From positions 186,001-250,000 of the forward strand of contig JABVXV010000014.1 of the NCBI GenBank assembly GCA_013365325.1: a DNA stretch of 64,000 bases, written 5' to 3'. Of this stretch, positions 12,483 through 24,785 are shown one piece after another; position 1 is the stretch's first letter; the number at the start of each line of letters is the position of its first letter. The DNA is from Dipetalonema caudispina. Taxonomy: Eukaryota > Nematoda > Chromadorea > Rhabditida > Onchocercidae. The position numbers and the translations under genes were made by a program. The notes under the pieces were generated by a model. It did not search any database and was not told where the DNA came from. It was given only the letters and a program-made list of their open reading frames with translations.

Positions 12483-14142
12483 TGCTGAAAAAAATTAACC
12501 ATCCTATAATATGTGATACAGAATGAACAAACGAATATTACGCTGACAGTAAAATAAATTCAATTATTAATATTGCAGCATTAGCTTCAAATTTACTTTT
12601 GATATTTTTATAATTATGCATATATTTTAGTGTCATTTTCCATAAATTTCATATAAAACAAAACAATTATAGCTGAAAATTAACGAACATCACTATGACC
12701 ATATCTGCTGAATCATTAATTAGTTATTGTTATGAAAACAATGAAGCATAAATACACGTGAATTAATCATATATTTGCAACAATAACATCATTATAAGCT
12801 GATACTTTTTGCTTAAAGAACAATCCGAAATTTAATTATACATAATGCAAGCATTAAATTTATGCTCAAAATTTAAGTCTAAGCTTACGCCTAAACTTAA
12901 TTGTACTATCCATAAAGAAAATTCTTCCATTATCATCTCATATTAACTTTCTAAAATTATCACCATATGCATGTTTTATTCAATATCATGTCATTTCACA
13001 GATGCTAAAATCAATCGCCACGTAATTCATTTATACTTCTTAAATTTATAAATAAACGGAACAGGAATTGTAGAATATCAATTTAACAAAATAACAACAC
13101 CGTGAAATATCTATCGGTTCGTTATTTTGATGGATTTTAAACCATCATAAATAGGAAAAAGTAACGAATTTTAACATAAATATCATGTTGATTTAAGGAA
13201 TATATCAAAATATTTTCATATTGTAAGTTAATTTTGAAAATTTTAACACTTTTCAATTTATTGATTCCCAAATAAATTTGCTAAATTTTTACACTTCCAT
13301 AAAAAAAAAAAAAAAAAAAAATAAACATTTCAATGGATGTATGAACTTAGTGTGTATTATTTTGAAATTTTAATTCTCCAATAATAATAGTATTACTTCA
13401 AAGATTATCCAATTACTTATATTGTAAAATTTTCTGACTTATAAGCATTAATTTTATAGTAGCTAATAAATTGAATGGAAATGATTATGATAATAATTTT
13501 AGTGAATACATCAAATGGATATATTATCTATAAAATAATTTGTATCATTTATAAAGTAACAAAGCGAGATCAATTGTTAAATGGATGACCTTTAACATCT
13601 CTTTGACACCGTTCAAACATTATATAAGTGTATTTGCTAGATTTTTACAGAGGGATTTACATATGAGTCATACTAAAAAATCAATTTTATCGATCGATAA
13701 AAATAGCTCAATCGAAAAATTAACATATTCAAAGGTTAAAATAAAAACCAAAGAGCCTGATCGCCTAACATTGTTACCAATGAAATTCTGGTCTGTATCA
13801 CACACTTCAGTAGCATTATGACACATAAATTTGAGATATTCATTGTTGGAACGGATTTCATTAATGGGTCAAAGGTTAGGTTGATTATTTGAGAATGGTC
13901 GTTATTGTTAAATGAATCATTCTCTTCTTCTTCTTCTTCTACAGATCTCTTTATCATACAAATAAGTATTAGTCGATCAGTATTGATGGTAGAAATAATT
14001 GAAATTTACAAATTTCAGTTACAAAGGAATGGGTGTTTGTTTACCTTATGACACAATTTGATATGATAATATGATTCATTCGAGGATGAAGAAATGGTGG
14101 AACAAAATGGAATAAAAGTAAAACTTATGACCGAATTGGCAA
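12483..14142. other. Divergent intergenic region (vps-32 / PLEKHM1-like)
   Basis: About 1.66 kb separates two divergently transcribed genes and so must contain both promoters. It is AT-rich, with an A tract near 13302-13321. A pyrimidine-rich run ending in ACAG at about 13921-13944 could be a trans-splice or cis-splice acceptor for a 5' exon of the plus-strand gene. No motif was identified with confidence. Confidence 0.5.
12485..12494 (-). promoter_or_regulatory. Probable spliced-leader trans-splice acceptor of vps-32
   Basis: On the minus strand the start codon is preceded by a T-rich run ending in CAG, then CA and ATG. A strong acceptor 2 nt before the first codon, with no upstream coding exon, is the classic arrangement of an SL1-trans-spliced nematode gene. 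The spliced leader itself was not seen in the window. Confidence 0.7.
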
Positions 14143-17100
14143 ATGTATTCAAATTGGCAACATCTGAATATCCATCCGGTGATGCACTCTCTAAGTAATT
14201 TTTATTTCTTGCTTTATTCATCCATATCTTTTTCTCTTAAATTATCGAATTATTGCGATATTGAAAGATTGTTTAGATTCTCTATTGAATTTAGTAGCTT
14301 TGTTCGAAGAAGCTTTCGTTTTCAGGGAATCTACTCAAATACTTTGTAATACGGTTGAAGCATTATTCATTCATGGCTTGAAGACAGCTTTTTTCCAGAA
14401 GAAACCACGAAGCTCAAGATATCCTGAGCCGGTGAGAATTTTTGCTAACATCTTAAAAACATTTTTATCCCTTGATCGTAGAAGCTTATTTAATGATGAT
14501 GATATTTTCAGAATTTTTGGCCATTTGTTAGCAAATATACGCATAAAGCAGTGTTGGATCAAATAGCTACATTGAATCAAATAAAGACAGAAATAGGAAA
14601 ATCACGGGTAAATTGCGTTTTTCTTTATTTTAAGTTAGAAGGAGTCGTTCTTGGATGCTATGTACTTTAAGTTTGTATTACATGCTTATGATGTAGATAT
14701 GCAAATTTTATGCATCTTTTACAGGCATGGGTCAGGATACTATTGAATGAAAATACAATAGAAAATTATTTGAACTTACTGCTGCGTAATACTGTTACTT
14801 TAAGGTTAGTTGGTGAACACTGAATTGAGACGAAAGACAGAACTTCCGTCTACTTTTCTGCATATAGTTATTTTAAAGTTCCTTTGAATTACAATCGATA
14901 ATTTTTTCACCAAAATTTGAATTTTTCAGCAAATTTTACGAGAAATGGGCTTTTCTGAGAGATACGGAACGCATGAATGTACTGTCAGGTTACATTAAGG
15001 GACTGACAAGATTGACTGTTGAAGCCCCCGTCAATAGTTTTTCTCTTAACACTTGGACTCCCACTCCATTGATACTTTCCGGTTTGATAGCAGGAGAACC
15101 TGCAAGATGTGAGTTAAATTCCAGATTTAATAAGTTATTTTTTCGTCCATGATTTAATTGATTTTGAAGCAGTTATTCATATTCGGACAACTTTCGACTT
15201 TCTAACTTCTCAGTGATTTTTTCAAACGCTTATAATGTCCATGAATTTTCATTTTAGTAAAACAGTTAGCAAAGTGTCGTTGTCGTGGTAGTTCATTAAG
15301 CATGCTCGAGGATACGGAGCTTGCTGAAAATGCATTGCAATCTTTATGCGACTCTACAGAATTATCTACGTCTTCGGGCACAGGAGATTTCGATAGTTAG
15401 TTTCTATTCAGTAAATAGTTTCTTCAGTTTTTCCTGTGGATATTTTGTTTGTGACTTTTGTTCTCTGTCTCTTTATTTATTCCTACTGTCAAAATTTTTT
15501 AATAGTTGGACGAGAAGGTGATATGGCTTCCGTGTATTCGCATCCGTCAATGCTTGATGGAGAAAACATTCATCCTCCAGCTCTGAATGCAACAAGCAGT
15601 GCTGTACTTTCAAATCCAGTTCCGGAAGATGGCATCCTAAATTACGACCCGTATCAGGTTTGATTAGTAATTTCGTAGTGGTCCGCGTTATCTGAATAAT
15701 ATCCGGTTTAGGTAACGTGTCTGTTTGACTCGTTCTTGTTATGAATTCTATTCTGTTCACCTGGTTTAGAAAACGTCCTAGCAACCTTCCTGCTTCAATC
15801 GTGCTCCAGAAACTTTGTTTGCAGGTGGTGGTATTCTAATCTGTTGTTGATTTGAACACGTCCCTCTCTCTCCATTTGTGCATACTACTGCAGTGTTTTC
15901 GTTTCGTAAAAGATGGTGGTTCCTCATTCCAGATACGAGTAACCAGAGGTACCCATCGCCGTATTAGGCGTTCATCTAAGAGTAGTACTGTTGGCAGTTC
16001 AGCGAGTTCCAGAAAAGAGTCCGTATCAGCTGTGGTTAACGAGTCACATGATGTAGGTTTAGTAAATTGCTATAAAATCAGGCTAAAATGATAATTAGGA
16101 AAGTATGATCTTTTTTGTGCTAAAGTATATCTTATAATCGAAATGAATTATGTGTAGCTATTGAGCCAGAAATCCTGAAAGAAATTGATTAAATTGTTGA
16201 ATTTTCTTTTGAGCTGGAAGAGGTTGGAAAAGAAATGGAAAATCTTGGCGAATCATATAACGATATGCAACGAACTTCATCCTCAATCTACATATTAAAT
16301 AACGAAAACAGAGAAAACCACGACCAAACTACTGGAGCTTAGTAACAGTTTGCTCTTAATTGGAATATTTTTGTTTGTCATTTAATCCTTTTTTACATTA
16401 AACCTGTGTTGTAGTGAGGAAAAAGCGGTAAGCATGAAAGAGCATAAATCGTTTGGATCAGACAATGAGTTATCAATCAACAGTGAGTTCACAGTCCACA
16501 AAATGCTGGAAAATTCAGAAAGTGACTCCAAAAACTGGATCGGTTCATGTGTCAAACCTGACGGTTCTCTTCTGTTGTTTTTGTAATTAGTGAATTACAA
16601 TACACACCAGTAATTAGTCTAGTAAATCGATCTAGGCATTTCTTCACAGCATAGAGTAGCGGTGCTTAGGCGTAACAGAATACATGTCTCAGCATCTTGA
16701 AACAAGTTAAAAGAGTTCATTTTCGGTCTATTACCAACTCGTGGATACAGAAATTTTTCACGTTACTAAGCTATTAAACAATTAAACAAAGATATGAGAT
16801 ATTGTGAATGTCAGTGTATGATCTGCTGTCGGATATTTTTGACCATTGATAGCTCCTTTCAGCTTCCTTACTTCTTTTTTTAGGTCGTTAGAAGGCTTAT
16901 TTATGTTATTTTCTTTTCAGATGCAGTTGATGACATCAAACCAATGCAGGATGAGTCATACAATGTTTTGTACAGTCTTTGTCCGACGATTTCAGTCGAA
17001 AATGAACAGTCTTTCACTGAATTAGGCGACAAGATTAGAAGCACGTCAAAGAATTCATCAGACACGGAGCTGGTTGTTCTATTCATTAATTAGTTTGGGT

Positions 17101-20044
17101 CTTTCTTCATATGTCTAGCTTAAGCTTTTTACTTTAAAAAAAATCTGTTGTAGGAACGCTCAATATCCATGCAAGACGATTTATGTGTGTCAGAGCATTA
17201 CAATGAAGGAAATAGCCTTCTCGGTAAAGGCTGGATTGTTCATCATCGCTGGAAAGCTGAGCCTTTTGTTAGTTATTCAGTAAAGCAACATTCGTTTTTC
17301 CCTGTGCTTTTATTAAAGACGGCGTAATTTGGAGTGCATTGTCATTTTTAAATTTATATGTTGAAGGGTGGCCAAGCGTCAACAAATTCTTTATCGACTA
17401 ACACAGATTCTTCTCGAAATTTCGACGTGGAAATAAGAAATGTTCTTGATGAGACTTCGAATGAGGTAATTCAGAACTATTAGAACCTTTGTTTTAAATC
17501 ATGTAATTAGCTGTTTTCATCGTTTGTCTTTTTAACGAAATTAATTCAGCTTATTTCCTCATATACTTTGGTCTTATGTTTAACATATTTACATAGTTCC
17601 CTATGAACATGTAAAGGAATCCTCTTGTTTAATGACGATTATCATAAAACACTGCGAATTTTTCTGTTTTTGCTTACTCTCGTAACTGTTCTGAAATGTT
17701 GAATAGATAATTTATATTATGCATTATTGTTGCAGGTAGTGAATCGGAAACAGTCGGATAATAGTACTATTAGTGATGAAATTCCATTACTTGAGGAAGT
17801 AAAAGATTTATTGCAACGTGATGCGTCATTCTCCATATCAGATCACCAAGGACCTATACTTTTCAAGAAACCACAATCAGAAGTCTGTTTCTAGGTTATT
17901 GTTCCTAATTTCTATTCATTCCACTATAATCGAATTATTTATAGCTATGACTATCTGACTTTTTTAAATTAATTTAGATTGATGCTATTGGAAGTGTTTC
18001 TGGGTTTTCCGACAAGGTATTAATTAATATTTTGACAGTGATTCCCCGTGAGAAGGGCCTTGATTCTCAAGATTTTCGCTGTAATTCATGCAGAAAATCA
18101 ATTGGTCCAACATTCGCTTCATACAGGTTTCATTATTTTGTGATTTTTTGGGTTCAGTTCTCTTAGGTATTTTGATGTCTCTGTCATTCTGTTAATAAAG
18201 TCTTCCTTCTGATTCAGTATAACATGTGATTAGAATCAACAACATCTCAACTGTGCTATTCATCACTGTGTTTTGAGATTTAGCGACTGCGTACTAGATG
18301 TCGACTTTGTTTTATGCAGTTTGTTGTAGTGTTGGTGATGGATTTGTTTCTAAGTTTTGCTTTTTCGAATAGTCTTACGAGTGAAATTATTTCAGGAAAT
18401 GTGGCCTCGATGAAAAGTACTACTGCGATAGTTGTTTTAATAAAGGTGACGAAAGTGTTATTCCATCACGTTTGATTCGTAACTGGGATGGACATCCAAG
18501 ACATGTATGCAGGAGCAACATGGCTTTCATTGAAAGCATTAGAGATAAAGCTATTCTTCATCTCGATCAAATCAATCCCCAACTTTATGCACACTCCCAT
18601 GCTTTAAATGCTGTGAAGGTACTTGTTACTCTTTGTTATTTCCATTTTTTTAAGCTGATAGATATTGTTTAATGAGAGAAATTAAGTTCGTAATTCTGAG
18701 AAAATTAAACCGTTACTCGTGAAACTTTGTGAAAAAAAATGTTAGTCAGCCTATTTTCGAGGCTTATATGTAGTCGCTTTTTGCATCACAACCAATAGTT
18801 ATACTACGCTAGCTGATTGGATAATATTGTAATTTTGATGATAAAGAAAGCGAGTTAATATATATCCGTTGACGAAATTTTTTTTTTAGTTTTTGAGGGA
18901 GAAATTGTCATTATCAGCAGTGTATCTGCAATCATGTCGGAAGTCAGTTGCTGAAGATTTGGAAAATCGTGTTTGGCCCAAAGACTATCTTTACAAAGAC
19001 ATCCACTTGTATTCATTCACAGTATGCTTTTTTGAAACAATGAAAATAATTGGGATCGTTTTTTGACTTCAAGAGCTTATATGATGGATTCTTTATGACA
19101 ATGAAGTTCAAATTCCTAGCAAATTAAGTCATTGTGAACTACCGCTGCGTTTTTCAGGGTACTAGAGTTATTTTTTCCTACCCATAATTTCAGGTTAGAA
19201 TGTAAGCATAAGGATTGTTTCATTGAAAAATGTGTTCTACAACTAAATTTGTTTGTCACGAGTTCTATTCTTACATTAGAGATTAGAGATTGTATGGAAG
19301 TGAATTCAAAATTGTACCCGACTTGATAATTTCTTCAGTTAACTTTTAAAGAAGCTGTTGTTTTTCCACGGACGCAGTGAACTTTTAGGATCTGTTAACG
19401 GTACTGTCAGGATATATGGAAACTCATTTAAACAATTTATTAAATTTCACCACAGAACACATTCGTCGATGTTTGCTGTGTTCCCAGAAAGGCTTCATTT
19501 GTGAAATTTGTTCTTCCAATGAAGTGATTTATCCATTTCAACTGGAAGTGACATCGCGAGTAAGCTACAGTTGTGCTTTTTTGTAGATAGATAAATAAAT
19601 TATTAATTTATTGAGAGTTTTATTGATTTGATTGAAATTTATTAATTTATTAAGTTTATCTTTCCCAATGGTGATTTTTGTAGTTATGCTATCGTAGGCA
19701 GAAACATTCTTATAGTACAGATGGTAATATACTGCAATTAATAAACATAAGAGAAGGTTTATCTTCTTACACATCATCTTTAACTGAAAGATAGTAAATG
19801 CTATGCTGGCAGAAAATTTGATAATTTTAAATAATTTGAAATCCTTCTCTCAAATACCACCATAAAATGTAAACAATTTTTGACATACATGAATTTGCTG
19901 AGATTTTAGTGTCTGAAATGTTTTTCGGTATATCATAAGGATTGTTTGGAAAGACAACGGTGTCCAAAATGTACTCGGCGAGAGCGATATACACAGCAGC
20001 AACCGAATATTGGATCACAATATTTGCTTCTTGATATGGATTGA
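14143..20044 (+). CDS. PLEKHM1: RUN and Rubicon-homology domain protein, PLEKHM1-like
   Basis: Late-endosome/lysosome adaptor family that binds Rab7 and Arl8 and recruits HOPS for autophagosome and endosome fusion. Exons are: 14143-14194 (tentative), 14268-14431, 14512-14607, 14725-14804, 14930-15108, 15258-15395, 15506-15657, 15894-16052, 16214-16341, 16415-16482, 16921-17072, 17154-17267, 17367-17465, 17736-17882, 17978-18126, 18396-18618, 18890-19021, 19389-19559, 19910-20044. Phases agree throughout, giving about 845 residues. The N-terminal RUN domain has VEALFIHGLK, NFWPFVSKYTHK, AWVRILLNE and LNTWTPTPLILSGL. The C-terminus is a zinc-rich Rubicon-homology domain. The middle is Ser/Asn/Glu-rich and disordered. 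Vertebrate PLEKHM1 has two PH domains between these; none is visible here. Rubicon is the alternative, but KGLDSQ and VIPSRLIRNWD favour PLEKHM1. The first exon and start are uncertain. Confidence 0.88.
14268..15108 (+). other. RUN domain exons of the PLEKHM1-like gene
   Basis: Four exons (14268-14431, 14512-14607, 14725-14804, 14930-15108) encode a helical RUN domain, the small-GTPase effector module. Landmarks in order are LCNTVEALFIHGL, FWPFVSKYTHK, AWVRILLNENTIENYLNLLL, FLRDTERMNVLSGYIKGL and WTPTPLILSGL. Each matches the corresponding position of vertebrate PLEKHM1. Confidence 0.88.
17978..20044 (+). other. Rubicon-homology (RH) zinc domain exons
   Basis: Five exons encode the Rab7-binding cysteine-rich domain. 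Visible metal-ligand pairs are RCNSC, YYCDSC, RCLLC, FICEIC, CLKC, YHKDC and RCPKC, with HVC in between. HLYSF precedes the exon-18 helix, and VIYPFQLEVTSR leads to the last ligands. The protein ends LLLDMD. The ligands are complete, so the domain should fold. Confidence 0.9.
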
Positions 20045-21849
20045 AACAGTTTTTGTACATTCTTTCGAATCAATTTCTTACATTTCAACTTATTTTGCTT
20101 ATTATAGCATTGTATATGAAGAAGTAAAACGAATTCTTATATTTACTAGTTTTGTCCTTGAACATCATTGAGTTCAAGTATGGCAGAAAAGTACTGATGG
20201 GAATGGATCTATTCATTAAATATCCTCTTCTTTCAACGAAATCCTAATCGATGGAACTGTATTTTCAATGTGTTGTAGTACTTTGTGAAAAAATTTAACT
20301 AGTCTGTTAATATAAAGAGATATTAGTGATGTAATTTTTCTTTCTTACTATTAATGATGTGATATTTTCTCATAAAATGTGAATTTCCGACAGGGAAATA
20401 TTTTTAGTGTTTTCAATACTACATATGTATATATTATCTATACATTTTAGAATCCTATAACTTCTTGATACAACACTTTATTGAAATGTTTAATGAGTAA
20501 TGTATATATGGTATTTGTCTGAATGCTTTATGTATAAAATACATTTGCTCAGATTTCTCTTGAACAGTTTGGATAAAGTAAACATTGTGTCAGATTTTTG
20601 CTTCCCCATTTTATTTTAATTCAAATTTTGCATAAAACGAACACAAGTTTGTCAGATGATAAACTAACAATATGCAATGATTAGTAAATAAAAAATTAAT
20701 ACACTTTTCCAACATTGACAAAAAAAGATGAATTATAATTAGGGTAAAAAATAATTCGAAGAATTCAAAATAGTTTCAACTCTAATCATTAGTAAGATCT
20801 ATAATTTATAAAAATTATCATTTCTGAATTATTTTCAAAACTTTCAATCGATAATTTTCTTAATTGTACTTTAACCATTTATTCTCTTCCCTTCCCATGT
20901 ATTATTTGTTGCAATAATTTCTCCTGTCGATAAACAATATTTGATCGATACAATTCATTATGATATTAAGATTTTCGATAATTTTCATAATAAGAATAAT
21001 GAATAGTGAATATAAAATGAATGAATAGGCTCCAATATGTCGTTCATCGTATCAATCCCATTAGTATTATTCGATTCATTTTTATTAGTCATACAGTATA
21101 AAATTCATGTATAATTACATCATAGAATCGATTGTAATTTTTTTTTTTCTTTTTTTTTTTTAACATCCAAAATTATTAGACATTAAAAATTATTTCACTG
21201 TAAATTTCTTAATTTTATTAAATGAATATAAGAAATGCTATTTTATTTATCTTTAATAAATAAGTTATTTGAATTTATTTCTAAATTTTTTTTTACTTTT
21301 TTTTTGGTGTTACTTTTTCATCTTCATAACATTTCTCTACATTTATCGATGATAATCAGATGATTAATGCCATTTTTTGCAAGAAATATCTTTTGATCAT
21401 AATTCAAATATTCTTCAAACTTTTCATCCTAGGCATATTATCGGATAAGATAAACATTAAATTATTTGATCAAAATTCTATCGGTGTATAAGTTCAAACA
21501 AATAAGATTGTCATAATTTTCATTTCTCATCCATCTATGATTATCTATTAAATACGGTATGTATTTATATTCCGGAAAAAAAAAACAATATTATTTATTA
21601 TTCCGGTTTAATTTAATCTATTCATTATATTGCTTGGTTAAATTATTGATAATTTTGATCATCATCGATATCATCATCATCATTTATTGATATTTGCTAC
21701 TTAACATATGAGTAATCATTCTTCTCCCTTCTAAAGTAAGCTTTTTCTCATCAGCACACCTGTTGTGCAACTTCATCTTGTCATCCCTACAACAATTTTA
21801 TTGAGAGTACAGACACAGACATACATGCTTACAGACATTACCTCATATA

Positions 21850-21950
21850 TATATATATGTATGTATGTGTATGTGTGTATTTGCATGTATGTATGTGTAT
21901 GTATGTATGTTTGTATGTATGTATGTATGTATGTATGTATGTGTAAATAT
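21850..21950. repeat. TA / TATG microsatellite
   Basis: A short TA run followed by imperfect TATG units with TGTG interruptions, about 100 nt in all. It opens low-complexity frames rich in Tyr/Val/Cys or Thr/His/Ile on the two strands, which are not genes. Confidence 0.93.
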
Positions 21951-22772
21951 GCTTTCCATTCTGATTCATAGCAATACAAATTTTCGATATACACATCGGT
22001 AGGAAGGGAAGTGATTTGCTTTTTGAGTTTTCTTTGAGCTCACAATATTGTGCCTTTTTGTTTATGTCTATTTTAGAAATTATCAAAATTTAAATAAGTA
22101 TTTTGTTTCATTATTAAGTAATAAATTAATTTATGACAGTATAACTTTCATTGGTTTGATGATATTTGCAGAAATAAAAGAAGGAAAATTGATTAAAAAT
22201 TCTGTAAAATTAACATTCGCTATCCATTATTGTAGATCAGATTTGAAGTATTTGATACTTTGACTTCTGAAGCTTAGATATAAATATATTCCATCTCTTC
22301 ACTTCAACGATAAGGAATATACATATCCCAAATGATCTTCCAGAATGATAAGCAATATAGTTTGATGATTGATGATTCGAAGATGGAATCTGTTCCGTAA
22401 AGTTTCCGGAATGTTACCTTATCCTATTTGAATATTACCTGTATTTTATCTCAATGAAAACAATGAATAGTTAGATTAAATTATCATTCGATGAATGAGA
22501 CAAATCGATAGAAGTTATTCTACTGCTTCTTACAGTACCTATATATATTTTCAACAAATATAATATCAGAAAGTTTCTCTCTTAATCATAATAACAAAAG
22601 GATAGCTTACAAAGATAAGTGAGCATCTCCTGCAGATATTATGGTGAAAAATTGATAGCAATCTTTTGATGATAACAATTTCCGCTTTTAAGATAATATT
22701 AGTATTACTGATAATTCTAATAGATAGATTAATTGAGAATTAGTCTCTTTCTTTCATGTTTGCAAGAAAAAT

Positions 22773-22774
<2 letters not shown>

Positions 22775-22803
<29 letters not shown>
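22775..22803. repeat. Poly-T homopolymer, about 29 nt
   Basis: An uninterrupted T tract in the 6 kb intergenic region, of the same class as the other long A/T runs of this window. Confidence 0.9.
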
Positions 22804-23644
22804 CCAGCAGTAACTGTAAAAATCGATGATTGCTTTTTAAATTTACCAATACTAATCATTAAAATATCTTTCTACTTTTTGGCAACACTAGTTGACTAAT
22901 CATTGAAATGTTTTTCCATCTTTCGGCAATATTACTTGTTATCGACTTATTCCATTTACTCATATGAATGGCTATATTACAAAATATTTTGTTATATAAA
23001 TTTTTTTCGTATTTTGGTTGATAGTGATTGTAGTATTGCAGCAGAAACAGATGATGTTATTCAGAATTGCTCTTAAATTCCTGGAAAAAATGTTCCATCT
23101 CAGTTTCAATTCGAGAAGAAGTACAAGCTTAATTTTAAAAGTAATCAGATTCTGAACATATTGCTATAATAATTAACAACGGGATGAATTTTATAATTAT
23201 TATAAATTATCGAAATCCTTCAGGTTAGCAGTATCAGCTAAAAATTTGATGAAAAATAATTCATTTTAATTGTAGCATTTTGAAAATTTTCGAATATCAA
23301 TTGTTGGGATAATGAGAAAATTTTTTTTTTTTTTTCAAATGTTCATAGCGATAATTACATCATTGACAAAAAAAAAAAAATTACCACTAAAAAAGTAGAA
23401 CATATCAAAATGAGGTAAGTTCACTGTAATCTATCTCGTTATTATTTTCTTCCTGAAATATTCATGAATTCAAAATTTGTTTTTAAATTAACTATTACTA
23501 TTTTCGTTTGGAAATATTCATAAATTGAAAGTTTCTTTCTAAATCAACTATTAATCCCATACAATAGTTGATTTAAGGCTCTGATATATCAGGTAATTTC
23601 GAGTTGCTAATTTCAAAAAAAAGAAAAAAAAAAAGAAAAAAAAA

Positions 23645-23870
23645 GTGGTTAAATTGTCATTTTATGTGCCACCATTTGTGATGATTGTCTGGCTGTGTTG
23701 AGTGGCCCGAGTACGCCCAGAACCAGTTTTGAGTGAAGGAAGACGATAACGATGACATCTCCAGTCGTTGTGCTTTCTACTTTGTATGGTTGTACAGGTA
23801 GATCGGCCACACGCGGTTCAACTTAACCAATCCTTTTTTTCCCCCCCCCCCCCCGTAGTAAATCATTGGA
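23645..23870 (+). promoter_or_regulatory. Candidate promoter or non-coding first exon upstream of Melted
   Basis: A patch of complex, clearly GC-richer sequence, including GTGGCCCGAGTACGCCCAG and GATCGGCCACACGCGG, set in very AT-rich low-complexity DNA. It contains a 24-codon open frame starting at the ATG at 23752 and a donor-like ACAG/GTAGAT near 23795. It lies about 2.3 kb before the Melted start codon in the same direction. A promoter, a 5' UTR exon or an enhancer would all fit; this is inference from composition only. Confidence 0.35.
23842..23856. repeat. T-tract followed by poly-C tract
   Basis: About seven T followed by about fourteen C. A long C homopolymer is rare in this AT-rich sequence. 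It sits at the edge of the GC-richer patch. Confidence 0.8.
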
Positions 23871-24504
23871 AGAGTATGCCCGTTCCTCTTGCAAAATTAT
23901 CAACCATCCAACTATCTCACTAAAAAAAAAAAAAAAATTTTTTTTCCCTTTTAATCCATTAATAGAACCATTCCCTTTCAGTAAAATTACCTAAGTTTGA
24001 TAATTTGAAATTTGCATATTTTATACTTAAACATTGGTAAATTTAAATTCTTCCACAAATATCCCTCCCGTACATAACCAATTTTTGGTTATTAAAATGT
24101 TATTAACTTTACCGTGGAAAATTTCTTATTTTAGAACCCAGAATAGCAAATGTATATTGCATGTTGGTTAGTTAAATTCAGATACACAAAATTGATTGGA
24201 ATCAAATAATACCAGTTGAAATAATAAATTGAAGAATGGGCAAATTTGAAATATTGATGATCGAAATTTTGGTAATATATCAATCATAAAGTAAACGCTC
24301 AAAGATCTCGATGATATGTAAGCCAGCAATTATTTCCTCACTTCTTTTTTTTTTTTTTTTTTTCTTTTTGTTGCATTTAAAAAGTTACGTTGAAAATGAG
24401 GCTGAGATGAAGAGTGACAATGGATGAAAATGAATGAATGAGAGACAAAAATTGATGTCTGAATGTTGATTGCATTTTGACTGTCGTATATATTATCTAT
24501 TTTC

Positions 24505-24785
24505 TTAGTGTTGTTGTTGCTGTCGTTGTTTTTTGTTGTTTGTTGTTATTTATTGTTGTTGTTTGTTATCGTTGTTGTTTTGCTTGTTGTTGTTGTTCTT
24601 ACTTGTTGTTGTTGTTTGTTGTTGTTGTTTGTTGTTGTTGTTTGTTGTTGTTGTTTGTTGTTGTTGTTTGTTGTTGTTGTTTGTTGTTGTTGTTTGTTGT
24701 TGTTGTTTGTTGTTATTATTGTTTTTTGTTGTTGTTTGTTGTTATTATTGTTTTTTGTTGTTGTTTGTTGTTGTTTGTTATTGTT
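24505..24785 (+). repeat. TTG-rich minisatellite with a 13-nt period
   Basis: The core, about 24600-24715, repeats GTTGTTGTTGTTT with perfect or near-perfect copies and is flanked by diverged units containing TTATTATTG. Because 13 is not a multiple of three and the unit has no stop in any forward frame, all three forward frames stay open for more than 100 codons (Cys/Leu/Val/Phe repeats). These are not genes. Confidence 0.92.

Noticed and set aside
13585..13821. 78-codon plus-strand frame between divergent genes
   Set aside because: No ATG start, no splice-consistent continuation into the RUN-domain gene, and low-information composition.
21765..22086. Open frames rich in Tyr/Val/Cys or Thr/His/Ile on both strands
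   Set aside because: They are translations of the TATG microsatellite.
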